15,924 nucleotides of DNA from an uncultured Bacteroidales bacterium (GTDB lineage Bacteria; Bacteroidota; Bacteroidia; Bacteroidales; WCHB1-69): assembly GCA_946407715.1 (NCBI GenBank), contig CAMJPH010000057.1:1-15924 (forward strand). Direction: 5' to 3'. The notes below the pieces were generated by a model. That model did no database searches, was not told where the DNA came from, and saw nothing but the letters and a program-made list of their open reading frames with translations. A program made the translations under genes and the position numbers. Positions 1 through 7,814 of the stretch are shown here, one piece after another (the first letter of the stretch is position 1; each line of letters opens with the position of its first letter).

Positions 1-611
1 TGCAAAATCAAATTCAAATCTACATAAATGAGAATTGTAATGCCATAGGTCAGCCTAAAATCCCGTTTTCAGATTTAGTAGATGTCAATCCGACCACAAA
101 AATCAACGAAAACGAAGTTTCTCTAATTACGATGCCAGATGTATCAGAAGAAGGAGAAATAATGCATCAGGAAAAAGCTGTTACTTCTGATTATAAGAAC
201 AAAGGCTTAACACCATTTCAAGAAAACGACATTCTATTTGCGAAGATAACTCCTTGCATGGAAAATGGCAAAGGTGCAATTGCAAAAGGATTAATCAATG
301 GTTTGGGATTGGGAAGCACAGAATTTCATATACTTAGGCCTAAATCAGCATCGGATTTGTGTTTTTGCTATTATCTGACAATGTCAAAAAAATTCAGAAA
401 ACTAGCAGAAAAGCAAATGACAGGAAGTGCAGGTCAAAAAAGAGTTCAAGTTGAATTCTTCGTTTTCTACAAGCTATGTGCACCATCAATAGATGAACGT
501 AAAATAATTGGAGAAAAATTGTTCAAAATGGATTGCAGTATATCCGCATTAAAACAACAAATCTCCTTATCACAACAGATAAAGCAGGAATTAATCAATA
601 AAATATACTAG
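1..611 (+). CDS. hsdS: Type I restriction-modification specificity subunit HsdS, 3' part
   Basis: The reading frame is already open at position 3 and runs to the TAG at 609-611, so the gene is cut by the window edge; the ATG at 132 is internal. HsdS reads the two half-sites of the DNA target for the HsdM/HsdR complex. What is visible is the last target-recognition domain and the C-terminal helix. The domain opens with IPFSDLVDVNP, continues with the family-typical NDILFAKITPCMENGKGA and GSTEFHILRP, and then MTGSAGQKRVQVEFF. The end, SALKQQISLSQQIKQELINKIY-like, is the coiled helix that spaces the recognition domains. The gene is AT-rich, like the next gene and unlike hsdR. The OLD-like gene follows after 3 nt, suggesting cotranscription. 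Family assignment is secure; the target sequence cannot be read from this. Confidence 0.93.
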   Translation, partial: QNQIQIYINENCNAIGQPKIPFSDLVDVNPTTKINENEVSLITMPDVSEEGEIMHQEKAVTSDYKNKGLTPFQENDILFAKITPCMENGKGAIAKGLINGLGLGSTEFHILRPKSASDLCFCYYLTMSKKFRKLAEKQMTGSAGQKRVQVEFFVFYKLCAPSIDERKIIGEKLFKMDCSISALKQQISLSQQIKQELINKIY

Positions 612-614
612 ACC

Positions 615-2534
615 ATGTACCTAAAAAACATACACATAGAAAATTACGGTCCCATAGAAAAACTTCAATATTCATGCAAATTTGATGATGAAGGCAAACC
701 ACAACCATTAGTATTAATTGGCAAAAACGGATGTGGAAAAACATTAGTGTTATCAAATATTATCCACAGTCTGATTGAAATGAAGCGAAAACACTATGAT
801 ACTTTAATGGAAGTTTCTGAGAACAATTATTATAGGGTTGGCAGCAAGTCTTATATTAAAGAAGGTGCACAATATGCATATATTAATATTGAATACGCTA
901 ATGGCAAGTCTTATACTGATTTAATGACAAACAATTATTCTTTTTTTAAAGATAATATTTATAAAAGTAATGTTCACCAGCATATAAACATTGACGATGG
1001 TAAGTTGAAAGACTCTGGTTTTTATAATAAAACAGATGAGACAAATAAAGCTGAGATTGACAATCACATTTACTTATATTTTCCAGTTGATCGATACTAT
1101 ACTCCTCAATGGTTCAATAAAGAAAATAAGTCACCACATATTAATATTCATAGAAACTATGTTGGTAGATCAGTTAATAATATGATATGTCACGATTTAT
1201 TATTCAATATTGAATCATGGATTTTAGATGTTATTATGGACCAACTCTTGTATGAAGAAAAAACCGAGTCCATATCTGGTCAAACAGTGAAGATCGGCTA
1301 TGAAGGGAAAAACACTAATATTATATCGAATATTAACCATGTTCTTTCTAAGTTGTTTTATGGAAAATATCCTGGTGTTAGAATAGGCGTTTCGCCCAAA
1401 AACAATAATCAAAGAAATATCTCTATTATAGGGACGGCTGATGATGGTAATATTGAAAAAAAAGTCGTTTCTTCTTTTGCTAATCTATCTTCTGGCGAAG
1501 TGATGATTTTTTCAATCGCTTGTATGATTTTAAAGGAATACGATAGAATAACAAACAATTTTAACTCTAAACTCGAAGACATTTCTGGAATAGTATTAAT
1601 TGATGAAATTGATATCCATCTTCATTCCGACTTTGCAAAGAATATTGCTCCGCAGTTAATTCAACTATTTCCAAGAATTCAATTCATTATTTCTAGCCAT
1701 TCGCCATTCTTCCTACTTGGAATGAATGATCTATTTAAAAACAAATGCCAATTTCTATCATTACACAGCGGAATTCTAATGGAGAACGTCGAACACTTTG
1801 AAGAAATAAGAGATTGTTACAACTTAATAGACGATGGGTATAACAAATTGGAAGAGAGTCTGTCTTTATACAAAGATCGTATTAAAAGTTTAACCAAACC
1901 CCTAATAATAACGGAAGGGAAAACCGATTGGAAACATATTAAAAACGCATTAGTAAGATTCCAAGAACAAGGTGAATTTACTGATCTTGATGTTGAATTC
2001 TATGAATACACATTTGATATGGGAGACCGTTTGCCCAATATCATTTCCAATATTAAAGTTGTTCCAAATAATCACAAAATCATTGCTGTTTTTGATACAG
2101 ACAAAAAAATCGTCAAAGAAGGTGTTCCATATGAGAAAATGGGCAATAATGTTTATCAATGTGCCATACCCGATCCTCATAATTATGGTTGTGGAATATC
2201 TATTGAAATGATGTATCCTGAAGATGATATTAAAAAACTTGATAACAATAATCGACGTTTGTTTCTAACAAATGAATTCTCAACAAGAAGTGGAGCTTTA
2301 TTATCAAACCACTCCATTATTTGCAGAAACAAAACATTAACTGATGCGGAAAAGAATAATCGTGTTAAAATTGTTGACTTTGGTGTGATTGATGTTGAAA
2401 CAGATGAGAACATAGCTCTATCAAAAGAGGATTTTGCGACAAATGTTTTAAATAGAGTTACTCCATTTGACAATGTAAATATTGATGGTTTCCGTTCTTT
2501 ATTTGAAACCATCAGACAAATACTAAACGATTAA
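615..2534 (+). CDS. OLD-like ATP-dependent nuclease: ABC-type ATPase fused to TOPRIM domain
   Basis: A 639-residue protein with an N-terminal SMC/ABC-like ATPase: Walker A GKNGCGKT (36-43), signature LSSGE (291-295), Walker B LIDEID (328-333) and H-loop SSHSP (360-364). A TOPRIM-like domain follows, with TEGKTD (433-438), FDTDK (493-497) and a further acidic SIEMMYP (529-535). This order is that of the overcoming-lysogenization-defect (OLD) nucleases, which cut DNA with the TOPRIM acidic residues. No UvrD-type helicase partner is adjacent, so this is not a Gabija pair. The start is 3 nt after the hsdS stop, and the stop is 4 nt before a copy of the hsdR start, so it sits as an accessory gene inside the type I operon. 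It resembles in principle the ATPase genes embedded in some hsd loci (rlo genes); I infer a phage-defence role. It is strongly AT-rich. Domain call is firm; biological role is inferred. Confidence 0.85.
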   Translation: MYLKNIHIENYGPIEKLQYSCKFDDEGKPQPLVLIGKNGCGKTLVLSNIIHSLIEMKRKHYDTLMEVSENNYYRVGSKSYIKEGAQYAYINIEYANGKSYTDLMTNNYSFFKDNIYKSNVHQHINIDDGKLKDSGFYNKTDETNKAEIDNHIYLYFPVDRYYTPQWFNKENKSPHINIHRNYVGRSVNNMICHDLLFNIESWILDVIMDQLLYEEKTESISGQTVKIGYEGKNTNIISNINHVLSKLFYGKYPGVRIGVSPKNNNQRNISIIGTADDGNIEKKVVSSFANLSSGEVMIFSIACMILKEYDRITNNFNSKLEDISGIVLIDEIDIHLHSDFAKNIAPQLIQLFPRIQFIISSHSPFFLLGMNDLFKNKCQFLSLHSGILMENVEHFEEIRDCYNLIDDGYNKLEESLSLYKDRIKSLTKPLIITEGKTDWKHIKNALVRFQEQGEFTDLDVEFYEYTFDMGDRLPNIISNIKVVPNNHKIIAVFDTDKKIVKEGVPYEKMGNNVYQCAIPDPHNYGCGISIEMMYPEDDIKKLDNNNRRLFLTNEFSTRSGALLSNHSIICRNKTLTDAEKNNRVKIVDFGVIDVETDENIALSKEDFATNVLNRVTPFDNVNIDGFRSLFETIRQILND

Positions 2535-2538
2535 CAGC

Positions 2539-2730
2539 ATGTCCTTCAACGAAATAAACGCAGTAGAAAACTTCGTCATCTCCCTCACCCCCTGGCCCCT
2601 CTCCCAAGTGGAGAGGGGAGTTCAGCGACTCGGTAATCGTTTCATTTCCACGCACACACCATTCTCCTCCCCTTTAGGGGAGGTTGGGAGGGGTAAAATA
2701 TCCGGGAGGGGTAAAAAATCACAACTATGA
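2539..2730 (+). pseudogene. Duplicated hsdR start fused to repeat sequence (63-codon chimeric ORF)
   Basis: The first 14 codons encode MSFNEINAVENFVI, identical in protein to the start of hsdR at 3250. The DNA differs at three third-codon positions (GCA/GCC, GTA/GTC, GAA/GAG). The similarity also covers about 8 nt upstream (TTAACAGC versus TTAACATC), including the OLD gene's stop. After codon 14 the frame enters repeat copy 1 and reads Pro/Arg/Gly-rich sequence of no protein-like character. It ends at TGA 2728-2730, which overlaps the DUF559 ATG (2727) as ATGA. I read it as the stranded start of a former or alternative hsdR. It could still be translated and act as a leader that delivers ribosomes to the DUF559 gene by coupling. 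Confidence 0.7.
2577..2699 (+). repeat. Direct repeat copy 1 flanking the DUF559 gene
   Basis: It starts at CATCTCCCTCACCCC and ends at GGGAGGGGTAAAA, and matches 3096-3220 in order and orientation. It holds a hairpin with stem CCCCTCTCC (2596-2604) and GGAGAGGGG (2610-2618). A second hairpin has stem CCTCCCC (2666-2672) and GGGGAGG (2677-2683) with loop TTTA. The stretch between the hairpins is poorly conserved apart from CTCGGTAA. The GGGAGGGGTAAAA end is partly repeated again just downstream (near 2703-2716). Confidence 0.85.
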
Positions 2731-3197
2731 AACACGACTTCAGCAAGACCAAAATATTCCAAGGTGCCTCGCCAGAGATATTCGCACGGGCAAAAGAGCT
2801 ACGAAAGAATATGACCCCTGCAGAAAAGCTGCTCTGGCAACACCTGCGCAATGACCAACTCAACGGCTATCACTTCCGCCGCCAGCACCCCATCAAGCAG
2901 TTTATCGCCGACTTCTATTGTGCCAAAGCAGACCTGATTATAGAATTGGATGGCGGAATCCACAACAACCCAGATGTGCATGAACGCGACATCAACCGCA
3001 CTGCAGAACTCGAAAATCTCGACATCACCGTCATCCGCTTCACCAACGAAGAAGTATTAAATGATATAAATAACGTAATTGAAAGAATAAAAAAACATCT
3101 CCCTCACCCCCCTGGCCCCTCTCCCAAGTGGATAGGGGAGTCCAATGCCTCGGTAACCGTTCCGAGACATCGCACTCCGTCGTCTCCTCCCCTTTAG
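2727..3197 (+). CDS. DUF559 / Vsr-like PD-(D/E)XK endonuclease
   Basis: A 156-residue protein of the DUF559 family, predicted nucleases related to very-short-patch-repair enzymes. The hallmark order is present: AKELRKNMTPAEKLLWQHLR (about 21-41), GYHFRRQHPI (47-56), ADFYC with D62, IIELDGGIH with E73 and D75, then ERD..R and VIRFTNEEVLND (102-113). The family core ends near residue 123. The remaining ~33 residues (HPPGPSPKW onward) are read from repeat copy 2, and the TAG stop lies in its CCTCCCCTTTAGGGGAGG hairpin. So the native protein may once have ended elsewhere, or the tail is tolerated. The start is chosen at 2727 because the core begins soon after and it overlaps the upstream ORF stop (ATGA). 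It is flanked by direct repeats, which suggests the gene travels with them. No biochemical target is known to me. Confidence 0.88.
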   Translation: MKHDFSKTKIFQGASPEIFARAKELRKNMTPAEKLLWQHLRNDQLNGYHFRRQHPIKQFIADFYCAKADLIIELDGGIHNNPDVHERDINRTAELENLDITVIRFTNEEVLNDINNVIERIKKHLPHPPGPSPKWIGESNASVTVPRHRTPSSPPL

Positions 3198-3220
3198 GGG
3201 AGGCTGGGAGGGGTAAAAAA
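3096..3220 (+). repeat. Direct repeat copy 2 flanking the DUF559 gene
   Basis: Matches 2577-2699: CATCTCCCTCACCCC, the CCCCTCTCCCAAGTGGA block, CTCGGTAA, and the CCTCCCCTTTAGGGGAGG hairpin followed by GGGAGGGGTAAAA. The first hairpin is damaged here (GGATAGGGG in place of GGAGAGGGG). One C is inserted in the C-run near the start. The left part encodes the C-terminal tail and stop codon of the DUF559 protein. Thirty bases after its end the hsdR start codon follows. Confidence 0.85.
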
Positions 3221-3249
3221 GCCGAGAGAAATATTAAAAACTTAACATC

Positions 3250-6210
3250 ATGTCCTTCAACGAAATAAACGCCGTCGAGAACTTCGTCATCCATACGATG
3301 ACAGGAGTGAACTTGAATGAGACCAGCATAGCGCACGAAGCGCAGGCGCCTTACGGGGCGCAGTGGGAGTACCTGCCCGCCACGGAGCTGCCGCGCGAGG
3401 TTACCGAGGTGATGGTGGAAACGGAAGTGAAAAAGGCCCTTGTCCGCCTCAACCCCGAGATTGCCGCACAGCCCGAACGCGCCGACGAGGTCATCTTCAA
3501 GCTGCGTTCCATCCTGCTGTCGGTCCACAGCACTGGCCTCGTGCGCGCCAACGAGGAGTTCGCCGAGTGGCTCAAAGGCAACAAGACCATGCCTTTCGGC
3601 AAGAACTACGCCCACGTGCCCGTCCGCCTCATAGACTTCGAGCATATCGCCAACAACAAGTTCCAGTTGGTCAACCAGTTCAGCATCCGCAACCGCGAGA
3701 CCAAACGCCCCGACATCGTGCTGTTTGTCAACGGCTTCCCCTTGGTGGTGGGCGAGACCAAAACGCCCGTGCGGCCTTCTGTCTCATGGCTCGATGCCGC
3801 CTCCGACATCCACGACGGCTACGAGAACAGCGTGCCCGAACTCTTTGTGCCCAACGTGTTCAGCTTCGCCACCGAAGGACGCGAACTGTTCTACGGTGCC
3901 GTGCGCACGCCTTTGGAGTTCTGGTCGGCCTGGCGGCTCAACGAAGGCAGCGAGGATTCGGAAATGCCCGGCTTGGAGAACGTCTCCGCCGAAATGCGGC
4001 AGCTGCTGTCGCCCAAAACCTTGCTCGACATTCTCTACAACTTCACCACCTACACCACCAACAAGAGCCGTCAGCGCATCAAGGTGGTGTGCCGCTACCA
4101 GCAATACGAAGGCGCCAACAAGATTGTGGAACGCGTGCTGGAAAACAAGATCAAACGCGGCCTGATATGGCACTTCCAAGGCTCCGGCAAGTCGCTGCTG
4201 ATGCTCTTTGCCGCACAGAAGATGCGCCGTATGCCCGAGCTGAAAAGCCCCACGGTGATGATTGTGGTCGATCGCATCGACTTGGACTCGCAGACACAGA
4301 ACGTCTTCAAGGAGGCACCCAATGTGATGCCCACCGAGGACATCGACACGCTGAACAAATTCTTGGAGAACGACGCCCGCTATATCATCATCACCACCAT
4401 CTTTAAGTTCAAGGACGCCAAGCCCAACATCAACCGCCGCGACAACATCATCGTGATGGTGGATGAGGCGCACCGCACGCAGGAGGGCGACCTCGGTCAG
4501 CGTATGCGCGCCGCCTTGCCCAACGCCTTCTTCTTCGGCCTCACGGGAACGCCCATCAACAAGTCGGAGCACAACACCTTCTGGACTTTCGGTGCGTTGG
4601 AGGACCAAGGCGGTTACATGAGCCGATACTCGTTTGAAGACGCTTTGCGCGACAATACCATCTTGCCGCTGCACTTCGAGCCGCGCCTGTTGGACATCCA
4701 CATCGACCGCGACGCCGTGGACGAGGAGTTTGAACGCCTCTCCAACGAGCTGGACGAGGATGCCAAAATCACCTTGAGCAGCAAGGCCGCCAAGATGCTG
4801 GAGTTTTTGAAATCGCCCGAACGCATCCAGATTGTCTGCAAAGATATTGCCGAGCATTACCGCAACAAGGTGGAGCCGCAAGGTTTCAAGGCGATGATTG
4901 TCACGCCCGACCGCGAGGCCTGCCATCTCTACAAGATGGAGCTGAATAATTACTTCCCCGATTCCGCCTCGGCGGTGGTCATCTCCACCTCGGGCAAAGG
5001 CGAGGATGAGCTGAAACGGCTCTACAGCCTCACCAAAGACGAGCAGGAGAAGGTGATTGAGAAATTCAACAAGCCCGATTCCGAACTCAAGTTTTTGATT
5101 GTCACCGCCAAACTGCTCACGGGTTTCGACTCGCCCATCTTGCAGACCATGTATTTGGACAAATCGCTGAAAGACCACACTTTGCTGCAGGCCATCTGCC
5201 GCACCAACCGCAAGTTCCCCAACAAGACCTTCGGTCGCATTGTGGATTACTTCGGTGTGTTCGACGATGCCGCCAAGGCATTGGAGTTCGACGAGGATGT
5301 GATGAAGAAAGTCATCACCAACCTCAATGATCTAATCAACGAGCTGCCGCAAGCCATGGCCGACACACTGTCGCATTTCGAAGGCGTTGACCGCACCGTT
5401 GACGGCTTCGACGGTCTGCAGGCCGCGCAGGAAGCCATCAACACCAACGAAAAACGCGATGCTTTTGCCGCCGACTATCGCCGTTTGTCCAATATCTGGG
5501 AGTCGCTTTCTCCAGACCCCGCCTTGGAACCCTACCGTTTGGATTACAAATGGCTGTCGAGTGTCTATCAGTCCGTCAAACCCTCCGGTCCCGATGCCTT
5601 GGGCAAGCTGATTTGGCTCTCGTTGGGTGCCCAGACCAAGAAAATCATGTACGAGAACATTCACGTATCGGGCATCCACACCGATATGGAAGAGGTGATT
5701 TTGGATGAAACCATGGTTTCGGCGTTGATGGGCAACAAGGATATGAAAGCCGCCAAGAAGATGGAGCGTGAACTCATCAAGCGGTTTAAGAAACACGCCG
5801 ACAAACCCAAGTTTATCGAATTGAGCAAACGCTTGGAAGCCCTGCGTGACAAAGCCGAACAAGGCCTGATTTCGAGCATCGAGTTCATCAAGGAGCTCTG
5901 CCAGATTGCCCGAGAAACCTTGCAAGCCGAAAAGCAGGAAGCCGAGGTGGAAGTACGCAAAACCGGCAAGGAAGCCTTAACGGAGCTGTTTTTGGAACTC
6001 CGTACCGAAGACACACCCGCCGTCGTTGGCCGCATCGTAGCCGACATCGACAGCATCGTGAAAGTGGTGCGTTTCCCCGGCTGGCAGACCACCAACGCTG
6101 GCGAACGCGAGGTGCAGAAAGCCTTGCGCAAAACCCTGTTGAAGTATAAGTTACACAAGGAGGAGGCGTTGTTCCAGAAGGCGTATATGTATATCAGGGA
6201 GTATTACTAA
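3250..6210 (+). CDS. hsdR: Type I restriction enzyme endonuclease/translocase subunit HsdR
   Basis: A 986-residue protein, normal for HsdR. It is the ATP-driven translocase and nuclease of the type I complex, pulling in DNA from unmethylated sites and cutting at a distance. The N-terminal nuclease has the PD-(D/E)XK pattern: RPDIVLFV (D155) and GETKTP (E169, K171). The superfamily 2 motor shows HFQGSGKS (308-315, a Walker A variant usual for HsdR), DEAHRT (405-410), LTGTPI (431-436), TAKLLTGFDSP, and LLQAICRTNRKF near 655. The C-terminal helical part is complete to the TAA. The start MSFNEINAVENF matches the duplicated fragment at 2539, supporting 3250 as the true start. Base composition and codon use are GC-rich, in sharp contrast to hsdS and the OLD-like gene upstream. 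It looks intact and functional. Confidence 0.97.
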   Translation: MSFNEINAVENFVIHTMTGVNLNETSIAHEAQAPYGAQWEYLPATELPREVTEVMVETEVKKALVRLNPEIAAQPERADEVIFKLRSILLSVHSTGLVRANEEFAEWLKGNKTMPFGKNYAHVPVRLIDFEHIANNKFQLVNQFSIRNRETKRPDIVLFVNGFPLVVGETKTPVRPSVSWLDAASDIHDGYENSVPELFVPNVFSFATEGRELFYGAVRTPLEFWSAWRLNEGSEDSEMPGLENVSAEMRQLLSPKTLLDILYNFTTYTTNKSRQRIKVVCRYQQYEGANKIVERVLENKIKRGLIWHFQGSGKSLLMLFAAQKMRRMPELKSPTVMIVVDRIDLDSQTQNVFKEAPNVMPTEDIDTLNKFLENDARYIIITTIFKFKDAKPNINRRDNIIVMVDEAHRTQEGDLGQRMRAALPNAFFFGLTGTPINKSEHNTFWTFGALEDQGGYMSRYSFEDALRDNTILPLHFEPRLLDIHIDRDAVDEEFERLSNELDEDAKITLSSKAAKMLEFLKSPERIQIVCKDIAEHYRNKVEPQGFKAMIVTPDREACHLYKMELNNYFPDSASAVVISTSGKGEDELKRLYSLTKDEQEKVIEKFNKPDSELKFLIVTAKLLTGFDSPILQTMYLDKSLKDHTLLQAICRTNRKFPNKTFGRIVDYFGVFDDAAKALEFDEDVMKKVITNLNDLINELPQAMADTLSHFEGVDRTVDGFDGLQAAQEAINTNEKRDAFAADYRRLSNIWESLSPDPALEPYRLDYKWLSSVYQSVKPSGPDALGKLIWLSLGAQTKKIMYENIHVSGIHTDMEEVILDETMVSALMGNKDMKAAKKMERELIKRFKKHADKPKFIELSKRLEALRDKAEQGLISSIEFIKELCQIARETLQAEKQEAEVEVRKTGKEALTELFLELRTEDTPAVVGRIVADIDSIVKVVRFPGWQTTNAGEREVQKALRKTLLKYKLHKEEALFQKAYMYIREYY

Positions 6211-6231
6211 GCATTATTCCCCAATTTTTTA

Positions 6232-6239
6232 TACCTTTG
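6232..6239 (+). promoter_or_regulatory. Bacteroidetes-type -7 element TACCTTTG
   Basis: TATACCTTTGCC matches the TAnnTTTG -7 consensus and lies 22 nt after the hsdR stop and just ahead of the flippase-like gene. No clear -33 TTTG is visible. It would separate transcription of the 6254-8953 operon from the restriction locus, although no terminator is seen between them. Confidence 0.65.
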
Positions 6240-6253
6240 CCGTTTGATTTCGA

Positions 6254-7333
6254 ATGATTCAGGAATACATGGAAAAACTGAAGAAAATATTACCCGACAT
6301 CCTCAAGGTTATCCTGTTTTTAGGATTAGGAATTCTATTTATTTGGTTGTCAATCAAAGATTTAAGCAAAGAAGATGTCCAGATGATCTTCTCTTCGATG
6401 TCGCTGGTCAACAACCCGCGCGGATGGTTTTACATCACCCTCTCGGTGGCCGCAATTGTAGCGGCGGACCTTGTCCGCGCCGCCAGAGCGAAACTTCTGC
6501 TCAAGTCCATTCACTACAAACCTCGCTTCTCCATGATGTTCTACTCCGTGATGGTCTGCTACCTGGCCAACCTCGCCCTGCCCCGTCTAGGAGAAGTCCT
6601 CCGCTGCTCCTTCCTGCAACGTTACGAAAACGTTCCCTTCCAGAAATCCCTTGGCACGGTCATCCTTGAACGCGCCGTTGACTTGGTGTGCTGGCTCTTT
6701 TTGCTCATCGTGGCGATGCTGCTGAACAACGGCCTGCTGTCGCAACTTGTCGTGGATCAGGAAACGGGCACGACCCTTCAGGAATGGTTCGCGCAAAAAG
6801 GGCTTAGCTATATCGGCAACTATTTGATTTACATTATTATAGCCGTTATCATCCTGTTAGTTGTTATTATCCGTGCAACACGTAACTGGTGGCAGAAGAA
6901 ACCCGCATTGGTCAAAGTTGCTGATTTCTTCAAGGGCATCTGGCATGGCTTTGTTTCCATCAAGGATATCCCGAAACCGTGGCATTTTGTGTTCTGGACC
7001 GTTGCCATGTGGGTGTTCTATTTCTCCGGTGTCTATCTTTTCTTCCACGCCCTGCCCTATCTGCAGCATGTCGGTCCCGGTGCCGCGTTCACCGTGCTCG
7101 TTTTCGGCACCATCGCCTTCATCATCTCACAAGGTGGTTTGGGGGCATACCCACTCATCACCGCCGGAATCGTTATGCTGTACGGCATCTCCTATCCGCA
7201 GGGACTTGCTGCCGGATGGATCGGCTGGATTCTGCAAACAGCTGTCTCATTGGTGCTTGGATTTTTCTCCCTCGCCGTCACTTCGCTCTACAAGAAACAT
7301 GATGCCGCTCTAAATCCAGAAGATAATGAGTGA
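6254..7333 (+). CDS. Flippase-like integral membrane protein (LPG synthase TM region family, PF03706-like)
   Basis: A 359-residue multi-pass membrane protein. Hydrophobic segments lie at about 14-33, 58-77, 90-110, 143-160, 188-206, 246-265, 276-296, 300-312 and 320-343. It carries the family's landmarks [12 protein letters not shown] (106-117), [12 protein letters not shown] (133-144) and [10 protein letters not shown] (291-300). The same fold forms the membrane half of lysyl-phosphatidylglycerol synthase (MprF), but the aminoacyl-transfer domain is absent, so a lipid or glycolipid transport role is only inferred. ATG 6254 would leave a leader of about 10 nt from the -7 element. An in-frame ATG at 6269, preceded by AGGA (6261-6264), is a good alternative start. 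It overlaps the rfaE2 start by 8 nt, so the two are likely translated from one message. Confidence 0.85.
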   Translation: MIQEYMEKLKKILPDILKVILFLGLGILFIWLSIKDLSKEDVQMIFSSMSLVNNPRGWFYITLSVAAIVAADLVRAARAKLLLKSIHYKPRFSMMFYSVMVCYLANLALPRLGEVLRCSFLQRYENVPFQKSLGTVILERAVDLVCWLFLLIVAMLLNNGLLSQLVVDQETGTTLQEWFAQKGLSYIGNYLIYIIIAVIILLVVIIRATRNWWQKKPALVKVADFFKGIWHGFVSIKDIPKPWHFVFWTVAMWVFYFSGVYLFFHALPYLQHVGPGAAFTVLVFGTIAFIISQGGLGAYPLITAGIVMLYGISYPQGLAAGWIGWILQTAVSLVLGFFSLAVTSLYKKHDAALNPEDNE

Positions 7334-7814
7334 CTCTAATATAAATATTGAACGAAAAATTGTCGGGCGTGACTTTTTCACTGAAAAGGCACACGAACTG
7401 CACCGAAAGAAAATCGTCTTCACCAACGGTTGTTTTGACGTACTGCACTTCGGGCATGTTCATTATCTTTTGGAAGCCAAGAAATTAGGCGATATACTTG
7501 TGGTGGGATTGAACAGCGACAATTCTGTGCGGCGGTTGAAAGGGCCGGCAAGACCCATCAACGGGGAAAATGAACGGGCCTTTGTGTTAGCCGCACTTAG
7601 TTTTGTCGATTATATAACTGTCTTTGAGGAAGATACACCTCTGAATCTCATCAAAATCGTCCAGCCGGAGGTGTTGGTGAAAGGCGGCGACTACGCTCTT
7701 GACCAAATTGTCGGAGCAGACTTCGTGAGCCAAAACGGCGGCATCGTCACCACTATTCCTTTTGTGGAGGGTTACTCCTCTTCCCGAATCATCGAACAAT
7801 TAAAAACCGAATAA
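7326..7814 (+). CDS. rfaE2: D-glycero-beta-D-manno-heptose 1-phosphate adenylyltransferase (RfaE2)
   Basis: A 162-residue cytoplasmic nucleotidyltransferase corresponding to the C-terminal domain of HldE. It transfers AMP from ATP to heptose 1-phosphate, making the ADP-heptose used for lipopolysaccharide core or glycoprotein glycans. Seen directly: [20 protein letters not shown] with the HxGH nucleotide-binding motif at 41-44, [13 protein letters not shown] (61-73), [17 protein letters not shown], and the closing [11 protein letters not shown] (149-159). Length fits the stand-alone form common in Bacteroidetes, where the kinase HldA is a separate gene. It overlaps the upstream membrane gene by 8 nt, and its TAA overlaps the next ATG (TAATG), indicating coupled translation. 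Confidence 0.95.
   Translation: MSDSNINIERKIVGRDFFTEKAHELHRKKIVFTNGCFDVLHFGHVHYLLEAKKLGDILVVGLNSDNSVRRLKGPARPINGENERAFVLAALSFVDYITVFEEDTPLNLIKIVQPEVLVKGGDYALDQIVGADFVSQNGGIVTTIPFVEGYSSSRIIEQLKTE

Noticed and set aside
132..611. Complete small gene starting at 132
   Set aside because: The same frame is open upstream to the window edge and the upstream residues continue an HsdS recognition domain, so it is a truncated larger gene.
615..2534. Gabija (GajA-GajB) defence system
   Set aside because: The ATPase-TOPRIM protein resembles the GajA architecture, but no UvrD-like helicase gene is adjacent on either side.
3363..5178. Long ORFs in other frames across hsdR (347 codons on +, 464 codons on minus)
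   Set aside because: They are shadows of the GC-rich hsdR coding sequence with low-complexity translations; HsdR itself carries all expected motifs in order.
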